A stretch of DNA of 64,000 nt from Halictus rubicundus. Taxonomy: Eukaryota > Arthropoda > Insecta > Hymenoptera > Halictidae. The notes beneath the pieces were generated by a model. It did not search any database. It worked only from the letters and a program-made list of their open reading frames with translations, and was not told the DNA's origin. Location of the stretch: the NCBI RefSeq assembly GCF_050948215.1, contig NW_027489002.1, positions 62,001 to 126,000 on the forward strand, read 5' to 3'. Made by a program: the position numbers and the translations under genes. Positions 62,701-64,000 of this stretch are shown one piece after another. How positions within the stretch are numbered: the stretch's first letter is position 1; each line of letters begins with the position of its first letter.

Positions 62701-64000
62701 GAGGATAGGATAGGATAGAGGATAGGATAGGATGGAGGATAGGATAGGATAGAGGATAGGATAGGAAAGAGGATAGGATAGGATAGAGTATACGATAGAG
62801 GATTGGATATGATAGAGGATAGGATTGAGGATACGATAGAGGATAGGATAGAGGATAGGATAAGATAGAGGATAGGATAGGATAGAGGATAGGATTGGAA
62901 AGAGGGTAGGATAGGATAGAGGATAGGATAGGATAGAGAATAGGATAGGATAGAGGATATAATAGGATTGAGGAAAGGATAGGATAGAGGATAGGATAGG
63001 ATAGAGGATAGGATAGGATAGAGGATAGGATAGGATAGAGGATAGGATAGGACAGAGGATAGGATAGGAAAGAGGGTAGGATAGGATAGAGGATAGGATA
63101 GGATAGAGGATAGGATAGGATGGAGGATAGGATAGGATAGAGAATAGGATAGGATAGAGGATATAATAGGATTGAGGAAAGGATAGGATAGAGGATAGGA
63201 TAGGATAGAGGATAGGATAGGAAAGAGGATAGGATAGGATAGAGTATACGATAGAGGATTGGATATGATAGAGGATAGGATTGAGGATACGATAGAGGAT
63301 AGGATAGAGGATAGGATAAGATAGAGGATAGGATAGGATAGAGGATATGATAGGATAGATGATCGGATAGAGGATAGGATAGGATAGAGGATAGGATTGG
63401 AAAGAGGGTAGGATAGGATAGAGGATAGGATAGGATAGAGGATAGGATAGGATAGAGGATAGGATAGAATAGAGGATAGGATAGATGATAGGATAGGATA
63501 GAGGATAGGATAGGATAGAGGATAGGATAGGATACAGGATAGGATAGGATAGAGGATAGGATAGAGGATAGGATAGGATAGAGGATAGGATAGGATAGAG
63601 GATAGGATGGGATAGAGGATAGGATAGGATAGAGGATAGGATAGGATAGAGGATAGGATAGGATAGGATAGAGGATAGGATAGGATAGAGGATATAATAG
63701 GATTGAGGAAAGGATAGGATAGAGGATAGGATAGGATAGAGGATAGGATAGGATAGAGTATACGATAGAGGATTGGATATGATAGAGGATAGGATTGAGG
63801 ATACGATAGAGGATAGGATAGAGGATAGGATAAGATAGAGGATAGGATAGGATAGAGGATATGATAGGATAGATGATCGGATAGAGGATAGGATAGGATA
63901 GAGGATAGGATTGGAAAGAGGGTAGGATAGGATAGAAGATAGAATAGGATAGAGGATAGGATAGGATAGAGGATAGGATAGGATAGAGGATCGGATAGAA
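53791..64000. repeat. Satellite family B, GAGTATACG subtype with higher-order structure
   Basis: Defined by GAGTATACGATAGAGG, found 21 times: 53807, 54246, 54527, 54983, 55225, 55698, 56115, 56396, 56852, 57395, 57676, 58132, 58442, 58898, 59395, 59676, 60370, 62209, 62786, 63242 and 63756. It is usually followed by ATTGGATATG and GAGGATACG variants. The spacing 281 occurs four times and 456 five times, and the 281+456 pair three times. The array runs off the window end. Confidence 0.9.
55924..59960. repeat. 3280-bp segmental duplication in family B
   Basis: A rare variant, GACGGAGGATAGGATATTAA, occurs at 55924 and 59204. GAGTATACG markers at 56115 and 56396 recur at 59395 and 59676. All three pairs are exactly 3280 bp apart. 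Nested inside, 56115/56396/56852 recur at 57395/57676/58132 with an offset of 1280. The outer limits are not fixed. Confidence 0.8.

Noticed and set aside
1..64000. Canonical TTAGG telomere array
   Set aside because: The dominant pentamer is GGATA, with a 7-mer partner; GGTTA appears only as isolated variants.

Overview
The window is about 53.3 kb of simple-unit satellite DNA interrupted by one 10.7 kb non-LTR retrotransposon. No other gene, rRNA, tRNA or CRISPR array is visible. The organism is a eukaryote and most probably an arthropod, likely an insect. That rests on the retrotransposon: its two proteins look like the R1/TRAS/SART group (Gag with CCHC knuckles; Pol with an N-terminal AP-endonuclease, then reverse transcriptase, then a C-terminal zinc motif), which is best known from arthropods. 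I cannot name the species.

Satellite (1-21500 and 32196-64000). The base unit is a 12-mer, GGATA+GGATAGA. It is purine-rich on the + strand, and its GGATA pentamer differs by one base from the insect telomere pentamer GGTTA (=TTAGG). Marker variants define two families. Family A (1-21500, 32196 to about 49220, and about 50141-51290) carries GGTAATTGG, GAGAATAGG, GGAAAAAGG and GAGTAGG variants. Family B (about 49221-50140, and about 51291 to the end) carries GGAAAGAGGGTAGG, GATATAATAGGATTGAGG and, from 53.8 kb, GAGTATACGATAGAGG. Marker spacings recur to the exact base (269+878 in A; 281+456 in B), so the array is built of kilobase-scale segmental duplications with offsets of 2152, 7391, 1280 and 3280 bp. 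The long minus-strand ORFs, up to 3556 codons, exist only because the reverse complement of the 12-mer has no stop codon in any frame; they are not genes.

Retrotransposon (21501-32195). The layout is: target-site duplication; an extra G; a 1.9 kb direct repeat; a 335 bp unique segment with three AATAAA motifs; an internal A25 tract; a 391 bp leader; intact ORF1 (Gag-like, 514 aa); intact ORF2 (endonuclease-RT, about 1083 aa); 1.3 kb of unique 3' UTR; a second copy of the 1.9 kb repeat; A21; target-site duplication. The two repeats differ only in two homopolymer lengths. A 16-bp target duplication, and satellite that continues correctly across the two flanks, show that the whole 10.7 kb entered as one unit. 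An R1-type element with LTR-like direct repeats and a 3.2 kb 3' UTR resembles in architecture the Drosophila telomeric elements TART and HeT-A, which belong to a different clade. This is the most interesting thing in the window.

How the parts fit: ORF1 would package the RNA, and ORF2 would nick the satellite and reverse-transcribe from the nick. The repeat seems to let the RNA begin and end within the same 1.9 kb sequence. Because the local satellite duplication (period about 2.92 kb without the insert) does not carry the element, the insertion is younger than that duplication.
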